Shown: piece after piece, positions 19,701 to 27,668 of the stretch
Position numbering within the stretch: the stretch's first letter is position 1
How the letters are laid out: each line of letters opens with the position of its first letter
Source of the DNA: Asparagopsis taxiformis
Taxonomy: Eukaryota; Rhodophyta; Florideophyceae; Bonnemaisoniales; Bonnemaisoniaceae
Reading direction: 5' to 3'
Assembly (NCBI GenBank): GCA_030407315.1
Contig: JALQPE010002924.1
Location: 1 to 36,391 of the forward strand
DNA length: 36,391 nucleotides
Position numbers and translations under genes: made by a program
The notes under the pieces: generated by a model
Told to the model about the DNA's origin: nothing
The model's input: only the letters and a program-made list of their open reading frames with translations
The model's database searches: none

Positions 19701-21430
19701 AATAATCAAAAAGTGCTCCAATCGTTGCGAGTTTCTAGAAGGCGATTCAACCCATCAAGGTTCAACCAGCATACAATGTAGCGCAAATCCAACGGATGCA
19801 GTACCGGCTGACACGCGGATGCAAGGACGATATAGGCGTCAATGCGCAAACACAATCAGGGCTGCGATTCGTCTTCATGCAGGAGCTTGGAGGCCCACAA
19901 GTCGCACTTGGAGATGAAGGGGCGGTCGCGAACGAGAAGGACTGGCTGCTTGCGGTGGTGGAATATAGTCGAGAATCACAGCTGGGAATGAATCGCTGAC
20001 GTTGCGCGCGATGGCGGTTAGGACTCGAGAGATGAGTAATTGTCATAATTTGTAATATAGCGTGACGACAGTGTGATCAATGATTTCAATCCAACATAAT
20101 TGCTAACCTGGTTGAATTGTAATTTGTTGTCTTTCCGCATCAAAATGGACCTGGATGGACGCAAATCGGCTGTAGTTAGGGTATGCTGTAAGTCAATTTC
20201 TTCATTCTCGCCGTGAACGCCATAATCGGGCCTCGTGTGGCTCAAGTACTGGGAAACGGAAAAAGCTTTCGTAGCCGACGTGTAAACTCTATTACAAGCC
20301 ATGGCCATAGGCGTATCTCATTCCTCCTTCATCTTCGTCCGTGAGATAGGGTATTCACGACAAAATATTCTACATGCGTCATCAGTTCTTGATCCGCCAC
20401 CACAATCAATCCACATTTCAATTGCAATGAGAAGACGTTCCTCACCATCGCAGGATGATACCATTGCCGATGTACACCAACTTGGCGTATTCCTGTTGCA
20501 TCTCAAGAATCGAAGGTCACGTCCAAGTCGAAGAATGCTGTGTCCGGCTGCTCACTTACCCCAGCAGTTTCTCTCTTTCAACCATTTCACCAATATCCAA
20601 AATGCAAAAGACTTTACCCAGACGTTCCGAATGGCAAGAAGAAATTTTCAAGATGAGTTGAAATAGTGCAAGACTATCGAGGAACTGCTGGTAATGGAAG
20701 ATATGAGCAGTTCATATAAGTTCCTCTTGCCATTGAATTGACTATTTCTGTTCGGTTACTATTGAGTGGAAGTTATCTTGACCTCATTTTGTTTTATCAA
20801 GTTTCGAGAAGTACCGGCTCTAGGCGTTTCCCTGAAATGTGTGATATTTGGATGGATTCTATCAAGTTTCCTGAGATATCGTCAGATGTTGAAACCCTAT
20901 AAGAACAGTCTTCCAAGTGCAAGACATATTGCAAACGGATCAACTCTCTCAAAGAGTGTGTGGGCTCTCTAGATGATATAGCTTTTGCGATTGCCAAGAA
21001 TCGTCATCACGAGCGTCCTGGTGCGTACTATCACTGGAAAAGGTACTACGACCAACCAGTTGTAGCCGTGGTTCACTCAGGGCATCTGTTTCTATGTTAC
21101 TATGCCAGTGGCTTGGAGTGCAGTTTGCAAAGCCAGTATGGATGTGAAAGCCATCAGATTTGATTCTTGACTTAGGACAGAATCGCACACACAAAAAATG
21201 TGTGAATGCCAGCGCGTTTCCCTAATCATGTGGTGCAGCACAGGGGTTCAACTTGCTTGAAACGTGCATCAACGCGCTCTGAACCTAAAAAGAATTCAAC
21301 TCTCCGAACAGTAGCGCAGTAGTCAAGGCTATTGGAAGGAAGGCAACGTAATCTGTGAACGTTGCATTGCAGAAGAGCCAAGTATCGTCTTGCTGCTATT
21401 TTAGCACGTCATTTGCTCGTCCACGTCGGT
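19701..21430. other. ~1.7-kb block present only in unit 1
   Basis: Between blocks E and F unit 1 has ~1.7 kb where unit 2 has ~100 bp. It is either an insertion here or a deletion in unit 2; I could not define flanking duplications. It contains the interrupted ORF at 20720-21163 and a plus-strand frame at 20301-20666 of no recognised family. Confidence 0.45.
20720..21163 (+). pseudogene. Hypothetical ORF with one in-frame stop
   Basis: One plus-strand frame is open from 20720 to the TGA at 21161-21163, except for a single TAA at 20900-20902. The translation has natural-looking composition on both sides of the stop, with a Cys-containing segment (S-S-K-C-K-T-Y-C-K-R) and a Tyr/Trp-rich part (A-Y-Y-H-W-K-R-Y-Y). 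It lies in the block unique to unit 1. The family is not recognised. Confidence 0.3.
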
Positions 21431-21933
21431 CCAGGCTCTGACGGAACTCACGCGCTCGCGACCAATCAGATGCTTAATAGCTGCCCATACACGTCCATTT
21501 TGCTGAGGAAAGACGCAAAGGCGCAGTGGAAGCGAACGATCTCACGTGTGGAATCCGCCGGCGTAGCAAATGGAGGACACGTTTGTGCGCCGTGGTACGA
21601 CGGCTTGTCGCTAATGCTGATTCGGGGGACGGACTGTCTGTAACTGCATTGTTGTCCCCTGTTGTAATATCCGTGGATGGATTAACAGCTGGTTGTCGAC
21701 AGGCCAGTGCATTCCCTGTTAGACTATAAAGAATGTTGTGCCTGCGCAGACACTAGAGTTGGCATGTCGCCTGGTTATATGAATATCCCAACATTCCCAG
21801 GCAACATGACGCTCGAGCACTGAACTAACTATGCAACAACGGTCTCAGTAATTGAAATCAACCAAAACCAATTGCAATTACGCCACGGTGCGTGCAGTCA
21901 AAACTTTGCCAAGGCACCAACGGACGGCCCTGA
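21430..21933. repeat. Duplicated block F, unit 1 copy
   Basis: Homologous to 32280-32650. Shared phrases include GCTGATTCGGGGGACGGAC, TCGACAGGCCAGT, CAGGCAACATGACGC and CAATTGCAATTACGCCACGG. The solo LTR at 21717-21793 interrupts it; unit 2 shows the uninterrupted sequence at ~32500. Confidence 0.85.
21717..21793 (-). repeat. Solo 77-bp LTR of the miniature element, TSD TTCCC
   Basis: Inverted copy of the 77-bp family. It is flanked by TTCCC at 21712-21716 and 21794-21798. The paralogous site in block F of unit 2 (~32500, CATTCCCAGGCAAC) has one TTCCC and no insert, which demonstrates insertion with a 5-bp target duplication. Confidence 0.9.
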
Positions 21934-22218
21934 GTGACAGTACCGACGACCCCTCCGATTGGTATCTCGTCGAAAGAAATTCCAGGCATTGGGGGACAGC
22001 GGAATTGATTTTTCGTAGAGTAAATTACGGAATACTTTTGCCAATGACAGGATGTCTCGACCAATGTAAAAAACTCCAAAACGGTTCCACCAGGCCCGAT
22101 GTAGAATTCTAGAAATCTCGATGAGTAAGGCACATTTTGTCAAATGACGTCGTGCCAACTGTGTGGAAGGAAGCAACTCGTTCCTCAATCTTCTCCCATT
22201 CCACCTGCCTCCTGCCAA
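21858..22218 (-). pseudogene. Paralogous ORF of the tandem unit, unit 2 copy
   Basis: Two overlapping minus frames (21898-22218 and 21858-22133) together carry the phrases seen in the single frame 15350-15649, so this copy is frameshifted relative to it. Unknown function. Confidence 0.3.
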
Positions 22219-22657
22219 TGCTCTGCTCGCCTCGATGCCGGCTATTCATCCGGCGATATCTTGAGCTCACGCTGCGGTTTTTTCACTGGGACAAGACAAC
22301 TAGCGATGGTGCGCCGGGTGAATCACTTCAACATGTGGCTTTTGTGTAAGGTGACACCTTCAATTTAACGGTCTCTACGCGTACAATACCGATGTGACGG
22401 ATCAAACGTGCGACAAGAATTCAGCCAAGTTTGATCACCCTATTTTTCTGAACGCGACACCGCAGTTCTGTTCTTCCTGCAGGCAAATGTATCAGATCTC
22501 CTCAACGTTGCCAATTCCCGCATCCCAAGCGACTGTCTGGCGTTACAGTATCAATACATGGCACGCGAGGAGGCAAAATGGCCGGGTTGATGCATTGGTA
22601 ACACGCAATTCCGTAGCGATTGGGTTGGGTCTGGAAGGTGACATGGTTTGCAAGTAG
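22144..22657 (+). pseudogene. Cys-containing ORF remnants on the plus strand, unit 2
   Basis: The frame 22144-22368 begins M-T-S-C-Q-L-C-G, and 22394-22657 includes F-C-S-S-C-R-Q-M-Y and ends L-E-G-D-M-V-C-K. The frames are separated by a stop and a shift. The unit 1 counterpart (15605-15890) is more broken. Not recognised; it overlaps antisense frames of similar quality. Confidence 0.25.
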
Positions 22658-22935
22658 CAATGTTGGACAACATAATGCTTGTCGTTTTCGTGCAATTGCA
22701 ACTGGTTGTTGACGATTAGAATTCATAGTATAATTTGCGAGGCTGAACTTCGGAATCTATTTTTCAGAGTGTCGGACTCCTACCTAGTGTCAGTGTACAC
22801 TCAAGACGCTTCTGTATCATTCATCCTAGCTGTCGAATGCAGTGAAGCGCAATGGGAGTAGCACGTATGCGAGAAATACAACTTGTCCTCACAACTTATT
22901 GCATTGCAGGTCATCATTCCACGCAGAGCTTAAAC

Positions 22936-23012
22936 TGTTGGGATATTCATGTAACCAGGTGACATGCCCCCTCTAGTGCCTGCGCAAGCACAACATTCTT
23001 AACAGTCTAACA
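22936..23012 (+). repeat. 5' LTR of the miniature element (77 bp)
   Basis: Starts TGTTGGGATATTCATG and ends CAGTCTAACA. Confidence 0.85.
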
Positions 23013-23026
23013 GATTATGGGCCCAG
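23013..23026 (+). promoter_or_regulatory. Primer-binding site, half initiator tRNA-Met type
   Basis: GATTATGGGCCCAG immediately follows the LTR. The eukaryotic initiator tRNA anticodon arm contains CUGGGCCCAUAACC, whose complement is GGTTATGGGCCCAG; there is one mismatch. Confidence 0.75.
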
Positions 23027-23221
23027 ATATCGCTAACTGGACTGCGTGAGTTCCATTATCACAAGCACCGCCGCAAAATTATTTTTTCCTTACGGCGACC
23101 CATCTACCGCCTATCACATCACAGCGACGACAAGTCAGCACCAAGACTCCTAGCTGCTCAAGGCAGGTTCCAACGCCCCAGGCTACCACGCCTCCTACCG
23201 CTTGCCCAGGGAGCAGGGGCG

Positions 23222-23349
23222 TGGTGGGATATTCATATCCCTCATCTCCTCCCTGGCCAATCGGCTCCGCTCCGTTGCGATATCCATGCAAACAGGAGAC
23301 GTGCCACCTCTAGTGCCTGCGCAGGCACAACCTTCTTTATATTCTAACA
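23222..23349 (+). repeat. 3' LTR of the miniature element with 51-bp upstream extension
   Basis: The 77-bp LTR proper is 23273-23349. A second LTR-start-like sequence, TGGTGGGATATTCATAT, begins at 23222 directly after a purine-rich stretch, and GCCAATCGGC (23256-23265) lies between the two starts. The same arrangement is present at the 3' LTR of the copia element. Confidence 0.65.
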
Positions 23350-23475
23350 TGTACGGTCCGATTGACACAGACGTAATTTTGTGATAATTCATCATCGACT
23401 TTGGAACGCGCGTTTGTATGAGAAAATATTTCTAGACATGATGACGCCTCTATCACTGGTTGTACTGATTTCGCT

Positions 23476-23560
23476 GCTCAGTTGGCTCCGCCATTTTATC
23501 GCTCTGGGCAGCGTCCCTTTGTGTGGACGACGCTAGATACATGACTCCAGGTTTGACTCC
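23476..23560 (+). other. tRNA-like A/B-box remnants, unit 2
   Basis: GCTCAGTTGG (23476-23485), as in a tRNA D-arm, is followed 65 bp later by GGTTTGACTCC (23550-23560), a near B-box. The spacing is long for a tRNA and no cloverleaf forms, so at most it is a decayed tRNA-derived repeat. Confidence 0.25.
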
Positions 23561-23972
23561 CGTACGGGTCGTTCCTCGGCTGGAATTTTGGTTCATCATT
23601 TGGAGGGTTGGGGGACTGCGACAGCATACCGGTTGCGACTGAGCTTGCAGCAGGCATCTCTCCGGCTATGAGGTTTGAGTTGGATTTTGCAATCACCAGC
23701 CGCTTTCGCGTCGTTGCATCCTTTGCTACCGGTATTCAACGCAACAGGTGCCGAACACCCCGCGGTCCCCAAGTCATTGCCCGAGCTATATTGGTTGCAT
23801 CGTGGTGTTGAGCAGTGCTCAATCATATTTTCTGAACATCGGACGTGACATGCCTGATCCAACTAGCTGCAACTTTCGTACAGACTTTATTCCATCGAGA
23901 CAAATCATGAACAAGTTTCTTGTGCAAACTCTGTGAAGTATAGTTACGAGGCTCTCAGAGAGGCTCGAAATT

Positions 23973-24045
23973 TGTAAGGTGTCCACATATCTAGACCACA
24001 TCCAACTGTAGTGCCCACGCAAGTTCAACACTCTTTGTAATCTCA
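23973..24045 (+). repeat. Old relic of the 77-bp LTR, unit 2
   Basis: Diverged co-linear match (GTGTCCACATAT, CAACTGTAGTGCCC, CAACACTCTTTGTAATCTCAA) at the same place as 16948-17020 in unit 1. Confidence 0.5.
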
Positions 24046-24262
24046 AAGGAACAGATATTTTACCACAATACTCAACAGACGATAAAGGGGGCTTGCTTGT
24101 TCAGGAAAGTTGAATTCTGTGCACATGATGGCCGTCACCCCTGCTATATCGGACGATCATCCCGTCCACAGAACCTAAAACATAGAAATACACGCATGAG
24201 CAGCAGAAGACCCCTACGACAGCACCAAGCAAGGTGCAGACAGACGAATTAGACAACCATAA

Positions 24263-24714
24263 CTAAGCATTGTTGCCGTTGGCCGGACCTGTGTCAGATA
24301 TGGAGGATGGCAGAACAAGCTGCGGTATCTCGTTTGGATCCGAGTTTAGCGGCTTGATCACTGGAGCAGGAGGAGCGCTCTCTGGTGGAGGAAAGGTCTG
24401 AACAGGAGTGACATGAAGAATGATATACATTGAGAAAGACGGTAAGTGAGAAATTTGGATTGTGTTCGGAATGGCAAGAGATGATCGTGATGTTTGACGA
24501 CAACAGATTGGTATTTATCTTGATGATGATCCGTACTTGCCCGCTCTTCGTCGGCTTCACAGCTGTCAGAAAGGAGACAGTATCGCTCGAATTCACGGAG
24601 AAAGGTCCAATCGCTTGTCAAGGCTTTCAAATGAGAAAGGTCTGAGAGCATGAAAACTCCTTGCCCTGGTGTCGGATGATCATACGTATACACTAAGACA
24701 CACATATAATACAC
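24263..24714 (-). pseudogene. Conserved short ORF of unknown function (copy 2, frameshifted)
   Basis: Minus-strand homologue of 17244-17729. The T-D-H-H-x-D-K-Y phrase lies in one frame (24358-24714), while the Pro-rich tail ending P-A-N-G-N-N-A lies in another, stopping at 24263. Point indels near 24500 separate them. The copia insertion is ~170 bp upstream of its 5' end. Confidence 0.4.
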
Positions 24715-24888
24715 TGATACAACCAGTATTTATACCGCCGCCGTACCACGAGATCACACAATAAAGCTATGACATTACGATCCAATACATCAACACCTGG
24801 CTTATATTAGAAAACCTAGAAATAGAATCATTAGAAATTGTTCTTGTTCCACTTGAGATTCTTTGAACGAAGAACAAGTGTTCATGGG

Positions 24889-25007
24889 TGTCAGGATGCC
24901 AAACATTTAACTTCATAATTACAGTATTTACACCTTAAGATAGTATTTAATAGACTGTACCGCCGTCGACGAAGTAAACGGAGGGAAGGTGAACTTCATC
25001 CATAACA
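24889..25007 (+). repeat. 5' LTR of the copia element (119 bp)
   Basis: TGTCAGGATGCC ... CATAACA, with a TATA-like TATTTAATA near 24945. It lacks the 48-bp extension present in the 3' LTR. Confidence 0.92.
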
Positions 25008-25019
25008 GGTTATCGGCCC
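25008..25019 (+). promoter_or_regulatory. Primer-binding site, half initiator tRNA-Met type
   Basis: GGTTATCGGCCC abuts the LTR. It differs by one base from GGTTATGGGCCC, the complement of the initiator tRNA-Met anticodon arm, which Drosophila copia uses as an internally cleaved primer. Confidence 0.75.
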
Positions 25020-25047
25020 TTCAACGCTCCAGCGCAACGATCACATC

Positions 25048-26697
25048 ATGTCATCACACATCCTCCCCACCCTGGACATAGACAATCTCGATTACTGGCA
25101 CCGCACACTCGAAGCCTTCGCCAACGACGCAGGACTTGATCACATCCTCAACCCCGCAAACACAGCACCAGAAGACCCGGCTGAATTCACAGAATACAAG
25201 CGCAAACAGGAACGCCTCACGCTAATCATTCTATCCAGCCTGCCCAAGCGCATATCCACACGTCTCACAGCTGCCAACTTACGTCTTCCTCCCTCACTGC
25301 TCACGCAACAGATAATCGACACCGTCCGGGAATTAACAGCCACAGATCACAGCCTACTCGAAGAGAACGCACGCAACATCTGGCTGACATCCATTGATGA
25401 CATTCATTCATACATCAACAAACACGAAAACATACGCATTGCGATGCGCAATGCCAAATACCCTAACATCGACAAAGAACAGACATCCATCCAATTCATG
25501 GTACACGGCATACAATCGCTTCCGGAGCTACACACCACACACGAGATCATGACACAAACGCCTCCGTCAAGCATCCACGAATTCTGCACCAGACTGCAAC
25601 GAGCCGTAAACAACATCCAGGCCAGATCTTTAACCGCCCCCCCGCCAAGCCACCAACCGCGTCAAATAATCCAATACCCCACACACTACCCACCTGGCGA
25701 CCAACCAAAACGAACGCCAATCCCACACGCTCCCAACGCAAATGGTGTAGCTTCTACAACTCACAAACACACAGCAATGCCGAATGCAAATCACAACGTC
25801 ACAAAACCACAAGCACATCAAACCTACATGACACCTGACCACCGAATCTCACAAGCAGACGATGAACCACATGACCTCCATCTCGAAATGCACCAGCTCA
25901 GCAAGGCTGATCAGACTAACAATGAGGATCGTAAGTGTTTCATCCTGGATTCAGGCGCATCGCCATCCCATCTAACCACACCCACCCGCACATGTACACC
26001 GGTCACCAAACCGCTCTTCACAAAAACGGCAACTAACCAACGCCACTCCATAACTCATACCGGGAAAACGCAGATCCGCACACCAACCCTTACACTCAAC
26101 ATTACTGATGCAGTCGTTTCCCCTGACATCAACACAAACCTCATCTCCGTACACACCCTGGCAAAAAACCATGGACCCGTCACCTTCACCCCAAACCAAG
26201 CGTTTGTACGCCCATGGAACAACCGTGCATCACGTAAAATAGCTTCATTCCGCCAGGGACTATACGTCATCGACAATAAAACTCCCGAACTTAATGCACC
26301 TCCCACATCCTGCTATAACACACGCTCCTCTACTACACCATCCACCACCCCGGAAACCATATCAACATCCACCATATCATCCAAACACCCTAGCTCCAAT
26401 ACAGGCAACCCAGATGCACCAGCACACAACACGCGATCCAAATCGAAAACAACACACTGGGAACGCCCTTGGAGAACCACTCACTCTCAATCTACACAAA
26501 CGCAAAGCAACGGTCTCCACCCCCAATGCCACGAACGTCCACCCACCAACCCACCTCATCCAGAACAACACAGCCAACTAAAAATCCCAAACGGACACAA
26601 AGACCCCAATCAAAAACTACTCGATCATCATCTCAGACCAGCAAAATTCACGCCTCCAAGCCAACAAAACGCACTGACAATAATACTGGCAAGATAA
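25048..26697 (+). CDS. gag: Copia gag and aspartic protease
   Basis: The ATG at 25048 lies 40 bp after the LTR. Residues ~1-190 form a helical gag capsid-like domain with the W-x-R-T-L-E start typical of copia gag proteins. A zinc knuckle (W-C-S-F-Y-N-S-Q-T-H-S-N-A-E-C, C-x2-Y-x4-H-x4-C type) is encoded at ~25740-25790 but in another frame, so two compensating indels flank it. Back in the first frame, the protease active site D-S-G-A-S is at ~25948 and N-L-I-S-V-H-T-L at ~26137. The last ~130 codons are a Pro/Thr/Ser-rich linker. Integrase follows in the frame one base back, overlapping by 229 bases. Programmed -1 frameshifting or an indel could join them. Confidence 0.9.
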   Translation: MSSHILPTLDIDNLDYWHRTLEAFANDAGLDHILNPANTAPEDPAEFTEYKRKQERLTLIILSSLPKRISTRLTAANLRLPPSLLTQQIIDTVRELTATDHSLLEENARNIWLTSIDDIHSYINKHENIRIAMRNAKYPNIDKEQTSIQFMVHGIQSLPELHTTHEIMTQTPPSSIHEFCTRLQRAVNNIQARSLTAPPPSHQPRQIIQYPTHYPPGDQPKRTPIPHAPNANGVASTTHKHTAMPNANHNVTKPQAHQTYMTPDHRISQADDEPHDLHLEMHQLSKADQTNNEDRKCFILDSGASPSHLTTPTRTCTPVTKPLFTKTATNQRHSITHTGKTQIRTPTLTLNITDAVVSPDINTNLISVHTLAKNHGPVTFTPNQAFVRPWNNRASRKIASFRQGLYVIDNKTPELNAPPTSCYNTRSSTTPSTTPETISTSTISSKHPSSNTGNPDAPAHNTRSKSKTTHWERPWRTTHSQSTQTQSNGLHPQCHERPPTNPPHPEQHSQLKIPNGHKDPNQKLLDHHLRPAKFTPPSQQNALTIILAR

Positions 26698-27668
26698 CTG
26701 AATTTCCCCAACCACCAACTCAACTCCCAATCCCCAAATTCTTTACGCGCCAACCCACCTCCCCAGATTCAAACCAACACCCATCCACCATTCTCGCACC
26801 CCTGCCCAAACGCATGCGCAACCCTCTGACTGAACCCACCCAGGATGACCACCCATCTGATGCACATGATATCCACATCACGCTTGGGCATCCCAACACC
26901 CAAACATTGCGTAATACATGTCGCCACAACTCGATACCGCCCCTACACCATTTCTCCAACATGCCAATACCGGACATGACCTGTAGCGCATGTGCAATCG
27001 CCAAGCTCAAGGCATCATCACACAAGCCCACAACACATGACCACCAATCTGGACAACACATATCTTCAGATGTCTGCGGTCCGTTCCCCACAACATCACA
27101 CCAGGGAAACAGATACTTTGTCACCTTCGTAGACACTAAAACTCGCCATCTAAGTGTGCATTGCATACGTGATCGCTCTTCGATCCCACAATTAACCGTC
27201 CATCACATGGAATATGTGTACAACATTCAAGGCAAGTATCCCCGATTCTTTCGCTCAGACAACGCAAAAGAATACACATCAGAATCACTACGCAAACAAT
27301 TGGCCGCCCGTGGAATCACACACATTACATCCGCCCCATACACTCCACAACAAAACAGCATCGCCGAACGCGTTAATCAAACATTATTAGGAATCGTGCG
27401 AGCCAACCTCGCACACAGCAATCTAAACGACACACATTGGCAAGACGCTCTCATGGACGCTGCATTCAAACGCAACCTCCTGGTGCACGCGACGACAAAC
27501 AAAATACCATACATCGAATGGTACCGATCCACACCCCACATCAAACGGCTATTCGCTTTTGGCCAACTTGGACACACACCGATACTCAGCCCTAGAACAA
27601 AACTTCAACCGAAAGGAGCTCTCGTCAGATACCTATTTGGCATTGACCAAGACACAATCTACGTATAG
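26469..27668 (+). CDS. pol: Copia integrase region of pol
   Basis: After a Pro/Thr/Ser-rich linker there is the GAG-pre-integrase H-H-C-C site (His codons 26875 and 26890, C-S-A-C 26983-26994). The integrase core follows with Asp 27069-27071 (S-D-V-C-G-P-F), Asp 27258-27260 (S-D-N-A-K-E-Y) and Glu 27366-27368 (I-A-E-R-V-N-Q-T-L-L). The frame is closed by TAG at 27666-27668, yet the same frame continues without further stops into reverse transcriptase, so this is an internal stop within pol and not a gene end. The first Met is probably not a real start. Confidence 0.9.
   Translation: MENHSLSIYTNAKQRSPPPMPRTSTHQPTSSRTTQPTKNPKRTQRPQSKTTRSSSQTSKIHASKPTKRTDNNTGKITEFPQPPTQLPIPKFFTRQPTSPDSNQHPSTILAPLPKRMRNPLTEPTQDDHPSDAHDIHITLGHPNTQTLRNTCRHNSIPPLHHFSNMPIPDMTCSACAIAKLKASSHKPTTHDHQSGQHISSDVCGPFPTTSHQGNRYFVTFVDTKTRHLSVHCIRDRSSIPQLTVHHMEYVYNIQGKYPRFFRSDNAKEYTSESLRKQLAARGITHITSAPYTPQQNSIAERVNQTLLGIVRANLAHSNLNDTHWQDALMDAAFKRNLLVHATTNKIPYIEWYRSTPHIKRLFAFGQLGHTPILSPRTKLQPKGALVRYLFGIDQDTIYV

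Larger units (their letters stand above)
15414..21933. repeat. Tandem segmental duplication, unit 1
   Basis: Direct homology with unit 2 (21934-32650) in the same order. 15414-16340 matches 21934-22930; 16340-17560 matches 23352-24600; 17640-17760 matches 24770-24888; 18230-19700 matches 30290-32200; 21430-21933 matches 32280-32650. Similarity is uneven: 16060-16200 is almost identical to 22680-22820, while neighbouring parts are clearly more diverged. Unit 1 carries a ~1.7-kb block (19701-21430) missing from unit 2, and a solo 77-bp LTR at 21717. Any original genes in the unit are now broken. Confidence 0.8.
22936..23349 (+). mobile_element. Miniature LTR retrotransposon (TRIM-like), ~414 bp
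   Basis: Two direct copies of the 77-bp LTR (22936-23012 and 23273-23349) flank 260 bp of non-coding sequence. Directly after the first LTR is GATTATGGGCCCAG, one mismatch from the complement of the initiator tRNA-Met anticodon arm, the primer site of copia-type half-tRNA priming. Before the second LTR lies a G-rich polypurine stretch (about 23209-23219). The paralogous locus in unit 1 (~16325, CAGAGCTTGTACGG) lacks all of it. The flanks here are TAAAC on the left and TGTAC on the right, against a single TGTAC in the empty site, consistent with a mutated 5-bp target duplication. It encodes nothing, so it must use proteins made elsewhere. Confidence 0.8.
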
